Assembly (NCBI RefSeq): GCF_051967575.1 | Contig: NZ_JBQCJW010000031.1 | Location: forward strand, 1-43,829 | Origin: Solibacillus silvestris_B | GTDB taxonomy: Bacteria > Bacillota > Bacilli > Bacillales_A > Planococcaceae | DNA length: 43,829 nucleotides | Direction: 5' to 3' | Part shown: piece after piece, positions 25,470 to 34,607 of the stretch | Position numbering within the stretch: the first letter of the stretch is position 1 | Layout of the letters: each line of letters begins with the position of its first letter | Translations under genes and position numbers: made by a program | The notes under the pieces: model-generated | What the model was told of the DNA's origin: nothing | Seen by the model: the letters and a program-made list of their open reading frames with translations, nothing else | Database searches by the model: none

Positions 25470-25871
25470 AAGCATCAATAATCAATAAGCCATGTTTTGT
25501 TCCTAAGTACTCAAACAGCTTGCGCCTCGTACGACTAGGTAGTAATCATCTATCTACGGCCAATATGACCGTCCCTCCATCCGTTCATTTCCTTTTGGAG
25601 AGTGCCCCTACCATAATTTGGGTTTCTCACTCATGGGGTTTACCTCGTTCCACCTTATAGCTTTCACTATAAGCTCCGTCACTGTGGCACTTTCAGGAAG
25701 TTTCGTCCATATCTTAAAGACTTAGGAGTTCCTTCCGCCGTCAAGAGAAGATTCTCTTGCCTTACCTTATTTTTTCAGTAAGCACGAACACTACGGGCAT
25801 CTCAGCACCGTGTGAGCATGGACTTTCCTCTACGATACGAAATCGCAGCGATTACTCGAATATTGATGTAT
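25470..25871 (-). ncRNA. rnpB: RNase P RNA, class B (catalytic RNA for tRNA 5' maturation)
   Basis: About 402 bases, matching B. subtilis (401). On the minus strand the conserved blocks appear in order: GTAATCGCTGC, GAGGAAAGTCCATGCTC, CGGTGCTGAGATGCCCGTAG, GAAAGTGCCACAGTGAC, GGTAAACCCC, GAGAAACCCAAATT, TAGATAGATGATTACT, and ACAAAACATGGCTTA. The P1 stem is CATCAATA/TATTGATG (25861-25868 with 25473-25480). B-type features such as the long P10/P12 helices are present. Promoter and terminator are annotated separately. Confidence 0.97.
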
Positions 25872-25877
25872 GCACAA

Positions 25878-25906
25878 ATTATACTGTACTTATAGGAAAA
25901 ATACAA
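25878..25906 (-). promoter_or_regulatory. Promoter of rnpB
   Basis: On the minus strand TTGTAT (25901-25906), a 17-base spacer, and a consensus TATAAT (25878-25883). The RNA begins about seven bases downstream, at ~25871. No operator seen; constitutive sigma-A promoter expected for a housekeeping RNA. Confidence 0.85.
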
Positions 25907-25926
25907 TATTGCTGCAAATAGTTTAA

Positions 25927-26226
25927 CTATTCGTATAGTTTGCTTCCGAATACATGTTTCTCCAAATTCGAAAGGCGTTTTAAAATATCGAAATTCGTGC
26001 TGTTTGCTGTCGGCTGCGGTGCGACAGCCGATTTGCGGCTCGAGTTTGTCAGCTCATGTTTCAATCGTTCATTTTCCTCTTCCAATGAGGCGATTTTTGC
26101 TGTAAATGCATCATAATCTTCGCGAATCAAATCCAAAAACTGATCCACTTCATCGACATTGTAGCCTTTCATGCTTTTTTTAAATTCTTTTTCTAATATA
26201 TAGTCAGCCGTTAATTTAATATCCAT
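25927..26226 (-). CDS. gpsB: Cell division regulator GpsB
   Basis: 99 residues, close to B. subtilis GpsB (98). Start DIKLTADYILEKEFKKSMKGYNVDEVDQFLDLIREDY is the DivIVA-like N-terminal domain, with a coiled coil to ~60, an unstructured linker and a short C-terminal coil (LSNLEKHVFG) for trimer formation. It coordinates peptidoglycan synthases such as PBP1 (ponA is here at 31463) between septum and side wall. ATG preceded by GGAAGGAC. It stands just upstream of rnpB, as in B. subtilis. Confidence 0.95.
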   Translation of the reverse strand: MDIKLTADYILEKEFKKSMKGYNVDEVDQFLDLIREDYDAFTAKIASLEEENERLKHELTNSSRKSAVAPQPTANSTNFDILKRLSNLEKHVFGSKLYE

Positions 26227-26323
26227 TATTCATCGTCCTTCCGTCACGCAACTTCTTTGTTTTATTATAGCATAGGTCAGACATTTCGTACGAATACATA
26301 TGTTACAGTTGACGAAAATTTTT

Positions 26324-27589
26324 TCAAGGTTTGTCACCATTATTTTTGTTGCGCTTATTGTCTAATCGAACAAGCCTTTTTTGCCAATTTTTTTGTTGAT
26401 TTTGGAGTTGTATTTCCTTTTGGAACGATATTTTATCGAGCAGGTCACGCCCTTTTTCCGAATACATAAAAGCTAGTTCATAATCTTTCACTTGATGTTC
26501 ATAAAGCATAGCTAATTGCTCATATGCCTGTAATTGCTTCCGTGCTGAAATAGCAGGGATTGCCGACCGGAAAGATTCGATTGCCAAATCAGTTTCCCCG
26601 GTGCGCTTTAATTCGTAAGCTAAATAAAAATGGGCATAGCCGGCCTCATTCGTGTTGAAATGCTTTGTGACAGCCTGTAAAATTTCCGTGCTCGTCTTCC
26701 GCTTTTTTAAGTCGCCAAACCATTTTCCGATATTTGTATATGTCGTGGCGGATTCCATCGCTATCGCATCAAACAATAAATTTGTCGAATGAATGTACAA
26801 TGTTATAAGCGACAATAAATCCCATTCATTATGCACAAGCACTTTAATCAATGTTTCTGCACTCCCGCTTTTCACTGCATCAAAATAAATGATTGGGGCT
26901 AAATGACCTGGAATATCCCCTTTCCGGTAGAAACCTAGCTTCTCCTGTTCGACTTGTATAAGTTTCATGCGTGACAAATCATCTTTCCAAAGTCGTTTCG
27001 TACTATGCAATAAATCAATCTGACGCTGTGTTTTTAATGGCGGCAAATGTTGCTTGTTTAATGTCCAGCGCACTTGAAGCTGCGGCCAGTCAAAACTTTT
27101 CCCGTTATACGACACGATCGTTGCTTCACGTTGCCATAGTTTAGATTCAAAAAGGAATGCCGCTTCATTTGATGGATCTGCTAATACGTATTGTGTGAGC
27201 AAAAAGCCTTCCTCATCCGCCTGCAAAAAACCTAGCAGAAATATATGTGTTCCCGCACCTTTTAAACCAGTCGTTTCTGTATCGAAGAACATAATCGTTT
27301 CCTGTTCAGAAATCGCAAACGGGTGATCATCTGCCTGGGACTTCCAACGTTTGAGCGCATGAAAAAGTTCCCCGAGCTTGTGATTTCCATGCTGATAGTC
27401 AAATGGATAATGCACTTCACGCTTAAAAAGCATGCCGAATTCATTTTCGATTCGTTTCAGTCCTGCCTGCTGCCACTGCTCACTATACAAAGGCGGCTCC
27501 GGTTTTATGAACTTCGGCTTTTCCTGCTTATGCTCCGTTTTTTTGCCGAGCATTTTTTTCATTTGTAACAGCTTATTTTCATACGACAT
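26324..27589 (-). CDS. mrfB: MrfB (YprB) exonuclease with TPR-like C-terminus
   Basis: 421 residues. The N-terminal half carries a DnaQ/RNase H-like exonuclease domain: IMFFDTETTGLKGAGTHIFLLGF (~105-127, first DE acids), SYNGKSFDWPQLQ (Asp), and DAVKSGSAE/LVHNEWDLLSL (last His/Asp). The C-terminal ~100 residues form tetratricopeptide-like helices (AHFYLAYELKRTGETDLAIESFRSA). B. subtilis YprB is MrfB, the metal-dependent exonuclease that works with helicase MrfA on mitomycin DNA adducts; I recall this from the family. It starts four bases after the mrfA stop, so they are co-transcribed and coupled. Confidence 0.88.
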   Translation of the reverse strand: MSYENKLLQMKKMLGKKTEHKQEKPKFIKPEPPLYSEQWQQAGLKRIENEFGMLFKREVHYPFDYQHGNHKLGELFHALKRWKSQADDHPFAISEQETIMFFDTETTGLKGAGTHIFLLGFLQADEEGFLLTQYVLADPSNEAAFLFESKLWQREATIVSYNGKSFDWPQLQVRWTLNKQHLPPLKTQRQIDLLHSTKRLWKDDLSRMKLIQVEQEKLGFYRKGDIPGHLAPIIYFDAVKSGSAETLIKVLVHNEWDLLSLITLYIHSTNLLFDAIAMESATTYTNIGKWFGDLKKRKTSTEILQAVTKHFNTNEAGYAHFYLAYELKRTGETDLAIESFRSAIPAISARKQLQAYEQLAMLYEHQVKDYELAFMYSEKGRDLLDKISFQKEIQLQNQQKNWQKRLVRLDNKRNKNNGDKP

Positions 27590-27593
27590 GTCT

Positions 27594-29870
27594 TCACATC
27601 ATTTCATTTATTAAAATATTCAATACTTTCAATACTTGTTTTTTGCTTTCTCCCAGACTATCCTGTGCCCCTATACATGACGGACAGCCTTGCTGGCATG
27701 GGCAGCTTGCAACATGCTTTGCCGTTTTTTCAAGCAATGACAGCAGCAAATCGTAAACACGTTCGCTTAAGCCGATGCCGCCTGGGTAGCTGTCATATAT
27801 ATATAATGTCGGCTTTTCATTATGGATTGCCCTTACTTGCGGCACGACCGATACATCTGATCGATCACAGTGAATGAATAGCGGAATAAAGCTTCCCATC
27901 GCATAGGCCGCACCCGTCAATGCATCCGTCAGCTGGTCCTCTGTCCAATTATCAGGCAAATCAAAGCTCATCCATGCCGCATTTGTATGCATTTCCATAG
28001 GCGGAATGGAAATCGGACCTGAGCCGATATTATCATGTGTGTGAAAACGAATCTTTTTAAAAATCGTCGGGATGGCTAAAATGCTGACATCACCATAGCT
28101 AACAGTCGAGTTTTTAAAAGGGGCGGATTTATCTTCGCTTAGCACTTTCAGCTCGACTGCTAAATTGGCGTCAGTGAAATAATCGACATCAACTTCCCGG
28201 ACAAATGCCTTCTTCTCTTCCCAATCGAGTTTTTCGACTTGGAACTGAATGCCTTGATGCAAATAGATTGCTTCTTCGTGCAAAAGCGTCATCGCGCTAT
28301 ATGTATCCATTTCCCCAATCACCTTCGTATTTGCCGGCGTAGAAATATCTATTATGACAACATTTTCCTGGGCAGCGGAACGCAAAGATATTTCATGCGC
28401 CGGAAAACGGTCGCTCATCCAATGCCATTTCGTGCTTGTACGCACAAGAACGCCTTCCTCTTCCAAATACGCCAATAATTGCTGCACTTCATATTCCCCA
28501 TATGTATCTTCCATCGAAAACGGCAGTTCAAACGCCGCGCATTTCAAATGCTCCATTAAAATTAAAATATTTTCCGGATTTATGCGTGCCTCTTCAGGCG
28601 AGCTCCCGAGCAAATAGCTAGGATTTTGAACAATGTACTGATCCAATGCTGTCGATTGGGCAACATAGACGATGAGGGCTTCATCCTGACGTCTGCCTGC
28701 TCTGCCCGCCTGCTGCCATGCACTTGCAATATTGCCGGGATACCCTGTCATAATACATGCTTGCAATTGACCAATGTCCACACCTAATTCAAGCGCATTT
28801 GTGCTGACGACCATCTGAATCGAGCCTGTGCGCAGCCCTTTTTCTATTTCACGGCGTTCGCTCGGCAAGTAACCGCCGCGATAGCCTTGAATCGAATCAT
28901 CCAATATTTTTTTCGCTGTCAGTGATTTCAAATATGTCACAAGCATTTCGACCCGGACTCTCGATTTCGCGAATATGATCGTTTGAATGCCCGCTTCAAA
29001 TAAACGTTTGGAAATGTCCCGAACTTCCAGCACCGCACTGCGTCTAACGCCAAATGTCGGGTGGACGATGGGCGGATTATAGAAAATAAACGTTTTCTTC
29101 CCGACCGGCGCACCAGATTTTTCAATGAGCTCATGCTTGCAGTTTGTCAATGTTTCCGCAAGCTCTTTCGGGTTTTTGATCGTGGCGCTCGTGCATATAA
29201 AAACCGGGTTGCTGCCGTAAAATTCGCAAATGCGTTTTAGTCGTCTAATAACATGTGCGACATGCGAGCCGAATACACCTTTGTACGTATGCAACTCATC
29301 GATGACAATATATTTCAAATTTTCAAAAAGCGATACCCATTTCGTATGATGCGGCAAAATACCTGAATGCAGCATATCGGGATTTGTCATCACGATATGC
29401 CCTGCTTTCCTTATTTTTTGCCGAATGCCTGGTGCGGTATCGCCATCATATGTGTAGCTCAAAATATCTTCATCCATCAACTCGATCAGTTCGTTTAAAT
29501 CCGATTTTTGGTCTTGGGCAAGCGCTTTTGTCGGGAATAGATAAATGGCGCGGCTTGACCGGTCTTCCAAAATTTGCTGCAGGACAGGCAAATGATAGCA
29601 ATACGACTTTCCCGAAGCGGTCGGTGTAATGGCCGTAAAATGCTTCTGTTGCTCAGCATAGTCAAAAGCCTGGCGCTGATGTGTATAAAGCTGATAGATG
29701 CCGCGCAATTTCAAAGCCTTTTCAATGGACGGTTGGAGATCGGGCGGAAAATTGGCATACTGGGCTTGTTTTTCGTCAATAGTATGCATCGCGACAATGT
29801 TTTGCTTCATTTCCTCATCATATTGCCATTCTTCCACAAGCTGCGAAATAGTTCTTTTTTTATTTAACAA
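27594..29870 (-). CDS. mrfA: DEAD/DEAH-box DNA helicase MrfA (YprA)
   Basis: 758 residues, an SF2 helicase. Walker A TPTASGKSYCYHLP (~75), DELH box (YIVIDELHTYKGVF), motif VI QQAGRAGRR. Near the end, a four-cysteine CPCQQGCPSC (~730) matches the C-terminal DUF1998/MrfA zinc domain. In B. subtilis it repairs mitomycin C damage with MrfB. The start is TTG 29868-29870, chosen since AGGAAGGTG is six bases ahead; it overlaps the yppE stop by 11 bases, so the genes are coupled. An upstream TTG (29888) has no site. No LexA box could be firmly identified. Confidence 0.9.
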   Translation of the reverse strand: MLNKKRTISQLVEEWQYDEEMKQNIVAMHTIDEKQAQYANFPPDLQPSIEKALKLRGIYQLYTHQRQAFDYAEQQKHFTAITPTASGKSYCYHLPVLQQILEDRSSRAIYLFPTKALAQDQKSDLNELIELMDEDILSYTYDGDTAPGIRQKIRKAGHIVMTNPDMLHSGILPHHTKWVSLFENLKYIVIDELHTYKGVFGSHVAHVIRRLKRICEFYGSNPVFICTSATIKNPKELAETLTNCKHELIEKSGAPVGKKTFIFYNPPIVHPTFGVRRSAVLEVRDISKRLFEAGIQTIIFAKSRVRVEMLVTYLKSLTAKKILDDSIQGYRGGYLPSERREIEKGLRTGSIQMVVSTNALELGVDIGQLQACIMTGYPGNIASAWQQAGRAGRRQDEALIVYVAQSTALDQYIVQNPSYLLGSSPEEARINPENILILMEHLKCAAFELPFSMEDTYGEYEVQQLLAYLEEEGVLVRTSTKWHWMSDRFPAHEISLRSAAQENVVIIDISTPANTKVIGEMDTYSAMTLLHEEAIYLHQGIQFQVEKLDWEEKKAFVREVDVDYFTDANLAVELKVLSEDKSAPFKNSTVSYGDVSILAIPTIFKKIRFHTHDNIGSGPISIPPMEMHTNAAWMSFDLPDNWTEDQLTDALTGAAYAMGSFIPLFIHCDRSDVSVVPQVRAIHNEKPTLYIYDSYPGGIGLSERVYDLLLSLLEKTAKHVASCPCQQGCPSCIGAQDSLGESKKQVLKVLNILINEMM

Positions 29871-30228
29871 TGTCTTCACCTTCCTCAATCTTTGAAACGA
29901 GCAGCTTTAGCGTATATTGGGCAGATTGAATCGATTGAATAAAACGTTTTTTACTCGTTCCTTTATAAAAAGATTGCACAACAAATTGCTCCATCGCATC
30001 TGCTGCGTGATCAATTTGCTGTACGTATAAGTTTTTAGGGTGCTTATTTTTTATCCAACGATTTGCAAGTTGTTGCCATTCCTGGATGAGTGTATGCATA
30101 TAATCGGCATGAGGCTTGACGTCAGCGAAAAAATCAGGCTCCATATCCAAACGTCTCATTTCCTGAAAACGGTGTAGACACGCCTCACACTCTTCTATTA
30201 ATTTATTTGTTTCGTCCAATAATTGCAT
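29860..30228 (-). CDS. yppE: YppE family protein (DUF1798)
   Basis: 122 residues, all helical with Trp/aromatic positions: LIEECEACLHRFQEM, FFADVKPHADYMHTLIQEWQQLANRWI, and KNLYVQQIDHAADAMEQFV, the pattern of the DUF1798/YppE family. Function unknown. It is the first gene of the yppE–mrfA–mrfB unit, its stop overlapping the mrfA start, like yppE placement near recU in Bacillus. ATG behind GAGGTG. Runs antiparallel to recU. Confidence 0.8.
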   Translation of the reverse strand: MQLLDETNKLIEECEACLHRFQEMRRLDMEPDFFADVKPHADYMHTLIQEWQQLANRWIKNKHPKNLYVQQIDHAADAMEQFVVQSFYKGTSKKRFIQSIQSAQYTLKLLVSKIEEGEDIVK

Positions 30229-30263
30229 AAGAGCACCTCGAATGATTTTATCTGTTTTTTCGT

Positions 30264-30476
30264 TTAGTGTATCAAATTCTCCTCGTTTGTTCTACTAATA
30301 TGCGAACACGTATTCTTTACTTGACTCCTCGTTTCTGCTAAGCTAACTTTCTGGTGAACACCAAGTAAATTTGTCAAATGCTCTACTTTCATACGTAACT
30401 GTTCGCGTTCCATCTGCAATGATAACAATGTTTGTGCCATTTCAATTTGCTCGATTAATCGTGATAATTTCGACAT
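30264..30476 (-). CDS. Small helical protein of unknown function (recU–yppE interval)
   Basis: 70 residues from ATG 30474-30476, chosen because AAAAGGGGGCATTAT precedes it. The frame is open 20 codons further, but the extra residues (MPVDKDSKKKARIIVKRGHY) are basic and lack a site. An amphipathic helix pair LSRLIEQIEMAQTLLSLQ and MEREQLRMKVEHLTNLLGVH is followed by a polar tail. It faintly resembles Spo0E-type phosphatases (IE…L…V..L…LL) but lacks the SQELD motif, so I do not assign it. Position like yppC/yppD in Bacillus. Confidence 0.55.
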   Translation of the reverse strand: MSKLSRLIEQIEMAQTLLSLQMEREQLRMKVEHLTNLLGVHQKVSLAETRSQVKNTCSHISRTNEENLIH

Positions 30477-30792
30477 ATAATGCCCCCTTTTCACAATGAT
30501 TCTTGCTTTTTTCTTCGAATCCTTGTCAACCGGCAAAAATAGTGTTCATTCGCTAAAAGATGTTATAATTTGCATACGTTTTTTTAATATTAGCGAGTAT
30601 ATTGTTTATCATGCATTAAAGAAAAAAAGATTACCGCCTCAGAGATCAAGAAAGCCGGGAAGCATAGATGGAAGCCTTGAAGGAAAAGCCCGATTAGCGA
30701 GAGCGCACACTAGGCAATACTGTCACTGATTGGAGTTTCACTTTATGATACACTATTAAAGTATTAATTCTTCTAGGAAAGAAGGTGATTCC
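30477..30792. other. Divergent leader between the small helical gene and recU
   Basis: Contains a TATAAT box (30562-30567) and, closer to recU, a TGTCAC–17–TATGAT site around 30720-30748 that fits recU best. Between them, 30640-30725 is GC-richer with short self-complementary segments (GCCT…AGGC), possibly a leader RNA. No terminator seen. A 78-codon plus-strand frame across this interval lacks a ribosome binding site. Confidence 0.4.
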
Positions 30793-31461
30793 ATGGTCAT
30801 TCGTTACCCAAACGGAAAGCTTTATGAAAGCGCGCCGAATAAAGAAAGCAAAAAGGAAGCTTCAAAATCTCCAACGGTTGCTAAAGAAGCGAAAAAAAGA
30901 GCCGTTTCCTACAGTAATCGTGGAAAAAGCTTAGAAGATGACTTAAATGAAACAAATTTGTTTTATTTGCAAAGGAATTTGGCAAATATACACAAGAAAC
31001 CTGTTCCGATTCAAATCGTCAAAGTAGATTATCCGGCAAGAAGTGCTGCGGTTATTAAAGAGGCCTACTTCCGCACACCTTCCACAACGGATTATAATGG
31101 CGTATGGAATGGTTATTACATCGACTTTGAAGCAAAGGAAACAGATAGCAAAACATCCTTTCCGTTAAAAAATATTCACCCTCACCAAATAAGCCATATG
31201 GAGTCGGTGAGCAACCAGCGGGGAATTGCATTTTTCATTATACGGTTCAGTACATTAAAGCGTAATTTTGTCATTTCCTATAATGTCGTAGCTAAATCGT
31301 TTCAAGCAATGCATGAGGGTGGAAGAAAATCAATGCCGCTAGCCGTTTTCGAGCAATATGCCATCGAGATTCAAGAAGGCTATTTACCGAGGCTCGATTA
31401 TTTGCAGGCAGTAAAAAAGTTAATCGCAGACACGGATGTTTGTGAAAGTGAGGAGAAATAA
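30793..31461 (+). CDS. recU: Holliday junction resolvase RecU
   Basis: 222 residues, slightly longer than B. subtilis RecU (~206). Motifs: VSYSNRGKSLEDDLNETNLFY (N-terminal Glu), the catalytic cluster PSTTDYNGVWNGYYIDFEAKET with D…D-x-E-x-K, and KNIHPHQISHMESV. RecU resolves four-way junctions in recombination and segregation, working with RuvAB. ATG behind AGAAGGTGATT. Its stop is one base before the GTG of ponA; this conserved recU–ponA (pbpF-type) linkage is known from Bacillus. Confidence 0.96.
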   Translation: MVIRYPNGKLYESAPNKESKKEASKSPTVAKEAKKRAVSYSNRGKSLEDDLNETNLFYLQRNLANIHKKPVPIQIVKVDYPARSAAVIKEAYFRTPSTTDYNGVWNGYYIDFEAKETDSKTSFPLKNIHPHQISHMESVSNQRGIAFFIIRFSTLKRNFVISYNVVAKSFQAMHEGGRKSMPLAVFEQYAIEIQEGYLPRLDYLQAVKKLIADTDVCESEEK

Positions 31462-31462
31462 C

Positions 31463-34186
31463 GTGACGGAAAATAGAAGAACACGCGAAGATATAAAACG
31501 CGAACGTCAATTAAAAAATAAATCTAAAAAAACAAAAACTTCTGCTGGAAAATGGATAAAACGAATTGTACTGACAATCGTATTAGTCGGGGTATTAGGT
31601 TTATTAAGCGGGGCCGCATTATTCGGCTACTATGTAAGCAAAGCCCCCGAACTAGATGAAGAATTATTGAAAGATCCAATTTCATCGGAGTTTTACGATG
31701 TGAATGGCGAGCTTTTTGCGACAATTGGGGCAGAAACACGTCAATATGTGAAATATGAAGATATTCCCAAGCAAATGCGCGACGCAATTATCGCAACAGA
31801 AGATTCACGCTTTTTTGAGCACTTCGGTATCGATTTATGGCGTCTTGGCGGTGCCGTCCTTGCAAACTTCCGCGATGGATTTGGTGCACAGGGGGCAAGT
31901 ACGATCACTCAGCAAGTTGTTAAAAACTCCTTCTTTACAAACGAGAAAAAATTGGAGCGTAAAGCACAGGAAGCATGGCTTGCCATTCAATTGGAACGTC
32001 AATATAGCAAAGAGGAAATTTTCGAAATGTACTTTAATAAAGTGCTAATGTCCGGAAGAATTTATGGATTCGGCACTGCAGCGAAAGAGTTCTACGGGAA
32101 AGAATTAAGCGAATTAACATTGGCGGAATCAGCACAATTAGCCGGCATGCCGCAAAGCCCGAACAACTTCAATCCATACAAAAAGCCGGATCGTGCTAAA
32201 AAACGCCGGAATATCGTTTTATCGCTTATGGTTCAGCACGACAAAATTTCCGAAGAAGAAGCCACAGAAGCGAAGGCAACAAATATAACAGCCGGATTAT
32301 TGCCGGAAGAAGAACGCGTTGCAAATGCAACAACAAAATATCCGGCATTTTTGGATGTTGTTCTTTCAGAGCTTGAAGAAAAAGGCGATGGCGAATATAT
32401 CGCTGAAGGCATTAAAGTTTATACAACTCTAGATCCAAAAGCTCAAACAGTTGTCGAAAATCTGATGAACAATGACAGCAACTTCCCTACCGAAAATATC
32501 GAAGCAGGTGTTGCAGTCGTCGATACACAGACTGGTGAATTGCGTGCAGTTGGCGGCGGGCGCAATTATGTGGCATTTAACTATAACTACGCATATGATT
32601 TACAAACCCGTCAGCCTGGATCTACATTAAAGCCATTGATTGATTATGGCCCTGCTTTCGAGTATTTAAAATGGTCAACAGGTGAAACAACAGTTGATGA
32701 AAAAATCACATACTCAGGTTCAAAGCAGGTCATCGGAAACTGGGACGGGAAATATTTAGGGACAATGACTGTACGTGAAGCGCTTTATACATCCCGCAAT
32801 ATTCCGGCTGTCAAAACTTTCCGTGAAGTCGGACCAGACCGCTCACAGCAGTTCCTGGCCAATTTAGGTATCCAATCAAAGGGCTTAACGGAGTCTGAAG
32901 CAATTGGTGGCGGACGCATCAATATTTCGCCAATTCAAATGGCCGCTTCCTATGCCGCATTTGGCAATAACGGCACATATAATAATCCGCATTCAATTAG
33001 CAAAATCGTTTTCCGGGATGGGAAAACATCAAAATCATATAAACCGGAACCAAAAATAGCGATGAGCGATTATACGGCATATATGGTAACTGATATTTTA
33101 CGAGATGTAGTAAGCAACAAGAAAAATGCATCCGCACCTCGCGCAATGGTTTCAGGTGTTGATATCGCGGGGAAAACAGGAACGACAAACTATTCATCAG
33201 ATGAGTTCAAGAAATATAATCTGAAAAGCAGCTCAGTACCTGATACATGGTTTGCTGGCTATTCGACAAACTATTCGATCGCCATTTGGGGCGGCTATGA
33301 ACACCGTAAAGATGCCATTACGACATGGGAAGAGCGTTGGATGCCACAATATTTGTTCAAGTCGATTATGACCGATCTGAATCAGCATAATCCAGCTTCA
33401 ACGTTTAAACAGCCAAGTTCTGTCGTATCGGCTTCTATCGTCATCGGGTCGAACCCATTGAAATTGGCAAATGAGTTTACCCCTCAAAATCAGCGTACGA
33501 CGGAATTATTCGTTAAAGGAACAGAGCCTACACAATATTCAGAGGAGTTTGTCCCTCAAACATTGGAAGCGCCAACTGGTTTGCAGGCTACATTTAATGA
33601 AGTCGCACAGCTTGCGGATGTAACATGGTCACACCCATCATTAAATGAAGCGAATGATAATGAAGAAAATACGGCAACACAAACGCTTGATCCAATCACA
33701 TATGAAGTGTCGATGGCTGTGGATGGAAACGCGGCAGCAGTCGTTTCCGTCTCGAGCGCGACTTCCATTCAAGTGCCTAATATTGAGCGGGGGAAAGTAT
33801 ATACATTCACTGTCACGGCCATTTCGGGAGAGCTGCGAAGCGAACCTGCTGCAGTAACATTATTTGTTGAAGGTGATACATCAACAGAACCTGCTGAGCC
33901 TGAAGATCCGAATAACGGTGTGGAAGATCCGAACAATACGGAAAACCCGGCACAACCGGATAATAATGGCAACAACAACTGGAACAATGGCAACCAAAAT
34001 CAGGGGAATGGCAACGGAAACAACGGGAACGGGAATAGCGGCAATAATGGTAATGGCAATGGTAATGGTAATGGCAATACCGTAGAGCCGGAGCCATCCA
34101 ATCCGTCCCCATCAACACCAAATCAACCTAGCCCTCCTGCAGCAGGCGGCAATGAAACAAATCCGGAAGATTCAGAGGACGAATAA
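31463..34186 (+). CDS. ponA: Class A penicillin-binding protein PBP1 (PonA)
   Basis: 907 residues from GTG 31463-31465, preferred since GAGGAG is seven bases ahead; the upstream frame (9 codons) overlaps recU. Basic cytoplasmic start, membrane helix ~33-57, glycosyltransferase GT51 domain with catalytic Glu113 (EDSRFFEHFGID) and GASTITQQVVKN, transpeptidase domain with Ser387 (STLKP), Ser444 (SRN) and Lys571 (KTGT). A fibronectin-type-III-like region (~695-800) follows, then a Gly/Asn-rich tail (~835-890) of unusual composition, ending in P/S/E-rich residues. It polymerises and cross-links peptidoglycan. Co-transcribed with recU. Confidence 0.96.
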   Translation: MTENRRTREDIKRERQLKNKSKKTKTSAGKWIKRIVLTIVLVGVLGLLSGAALFGYYVSKAPELDEELLKDPISSEFYDVNGELFATIGAETRQYVKYEDIPKQMRDAIIATEDSRFFEHFGIDLWRLGGAVLANFRDGFGAQGASTITQQVVKNSFFTNEKKLERKAQEAWLAIQLERQYSKEEIFEMYFNKVLMSGRIYGFGTAAKEFYGKELSELTLAESAQLAGMPQSPNNFNPYKKPDRAKKRRNIVLSLMVQHDKISEEEATEAKATNITAGLLPEEERVANATTKYPAFLDVVLSELEEKGDGEYIAEGIKVYTTLDPKAQTVVENLMNNDSNFPTENIEAGVAVVDTQTGELRAVGGGRNYVAFNYNYAYDLQTRQPGSTLKPLIDYGPAFEYLKWSTGETTVDEKITYSGSKQVIGNWDGKYLGTMTVREALYTSRNIPAVKTFREVGPDRSQQFLANLGIQSKGLTESEAIGGGRINISPIQMAASYAAFGNNGTYNNPHSISKIVFRDGKTSKSYKPEPKIAMSDYTAYMVTDILRDVVSNKKNASAPRAMVSGVDIAGKTGTTNYSSDEFKKYNLKSSSVPDTWFAGYSTNYSIAIWGGYEHRKDAITTWEERWMPQYLFKSIMTDLNQHNPASTFKQPSSVVSASIVIGSNPLKLANEFTPQNQRTTELFVKGTEPTQYSEEFVPQTLEAPTGLQATFNEVAQLADVTWSHPSLNEANDNEENTATQTLDPITYEVSMAVDGNAAAVVSVSSATSIQVPNIERGKVYTFTVTAISGELRSEPAAVTLFVEGDTSTEPAEPEDPNNGVEDPNNTENPAQPDNNGNNNWNNGNQNQGNGNGNNGNGNSGNNGNGNGNGNGNTVEPEPSNPSPSTPNQPSPPAAGGNETNPEDSEDE
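33958..34079 (+). repeat. GGNAAY-type hexamer repeats encoding the Gly/Asn tail of PonA
   Basis: Degenerate six-base units (GGTAAT, GGCAAT, GGGAAC and similar) recur, giving Gly-Asn dipeptides. In-frame unit gain or loss can change tail length. Most likely a disordered extracellular spacer of the synthase. Confidence 0.75.
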
Positions 34187-34201
34187 ACAATTGAACAAAT
34201 C

Positions 34202-34246
34202 AAAGAGCCGCACATTATTAATGCAAAATAATGTGCGGCTCTTTTT
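34202..34246 (+). terminator. Strong terminator of recU–ponA
   Basis: AAAGAGCCGCACATTATT (34202-34219) pairs with AATAATGTGCGGCTCTTT (34227-34244), ~16 bp, and a T6 run follows on the plus strand. The hairpin lies just past the ypoC stop too, where the U-tract (minus) is weaker. Confidence 0.9.
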
Positions 34247-34259
34247 TCATGCTAGATTG

Positions 34260-34607
34260 TTATCTTTTCACCCTCAACCGGGCACAGCGCTTTTTTGTCT
34301 CTTTATAAAGCTCATCCAGCTGACGGTAGCAGGCATATTGGGCTGGACGCATTTTTATGAATCGCAAGCGCTCCATACCATTAATCGGCATTAGCTCATA
34401 GTCGTTTTGTTCCATAAAGGCATTATCCGTCATAGAACTGCCGGCGATAAATGCTTCAAAATGCTCGATGCCTTTTACCATGAATCGCAGAGCCGAACCG
34501 TCGCGACGGTCATGTGCTGCATGGATCACTTCTCGCAGTGTCTCCCACTCTGCATACCACTCATCGACCACTTCTTTTGAAATGGCATCCGCATTTACTG
34601 AAATCAT
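34260..34607 (-). CDS. ypoC: YpoC family protein
   Basis: 115 residues, helical with a conserved WYAEWETLREVIHAAHDRRDG start, then MVKGIEHFEAFI and a basic end YACYRQLDELYKETKKR, matching the conserved ypoC gene that follows nth in Bacillus. Function unknown. Its ATG overlaps the nth stop (ATGA), so translation is coupled. Last gene of the dinG-to-ypoC unit, converging on ponA. Confidence 0.8.
   Translation of the reverse strand: MISVNADAISKEVVDEWYAEWETLREVIHAAHDRRDGSALRFMVKGIEHFEAFIAGSSMTDNAFMEQNDYELMPINGMERLRFIKMRPAQYACYRQLDELYKETKKRCARLRVKR

Noticed and set aside
30303..30316. LexA-like CGAAC-ACGT-ATTC sequence near yppE–mrfA–mrfB
   Set aside because: Two of the key positions in the second half site do not fit, it lies inside the end of a gene, and no promoter of right spacing follows; not enough to claim SOS control.
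30496..30729. 78-codon plus-strand frame before recU
   Set aside because: It runs through promoter and leader sequence, without a ribosome binding site or protein-like composition.
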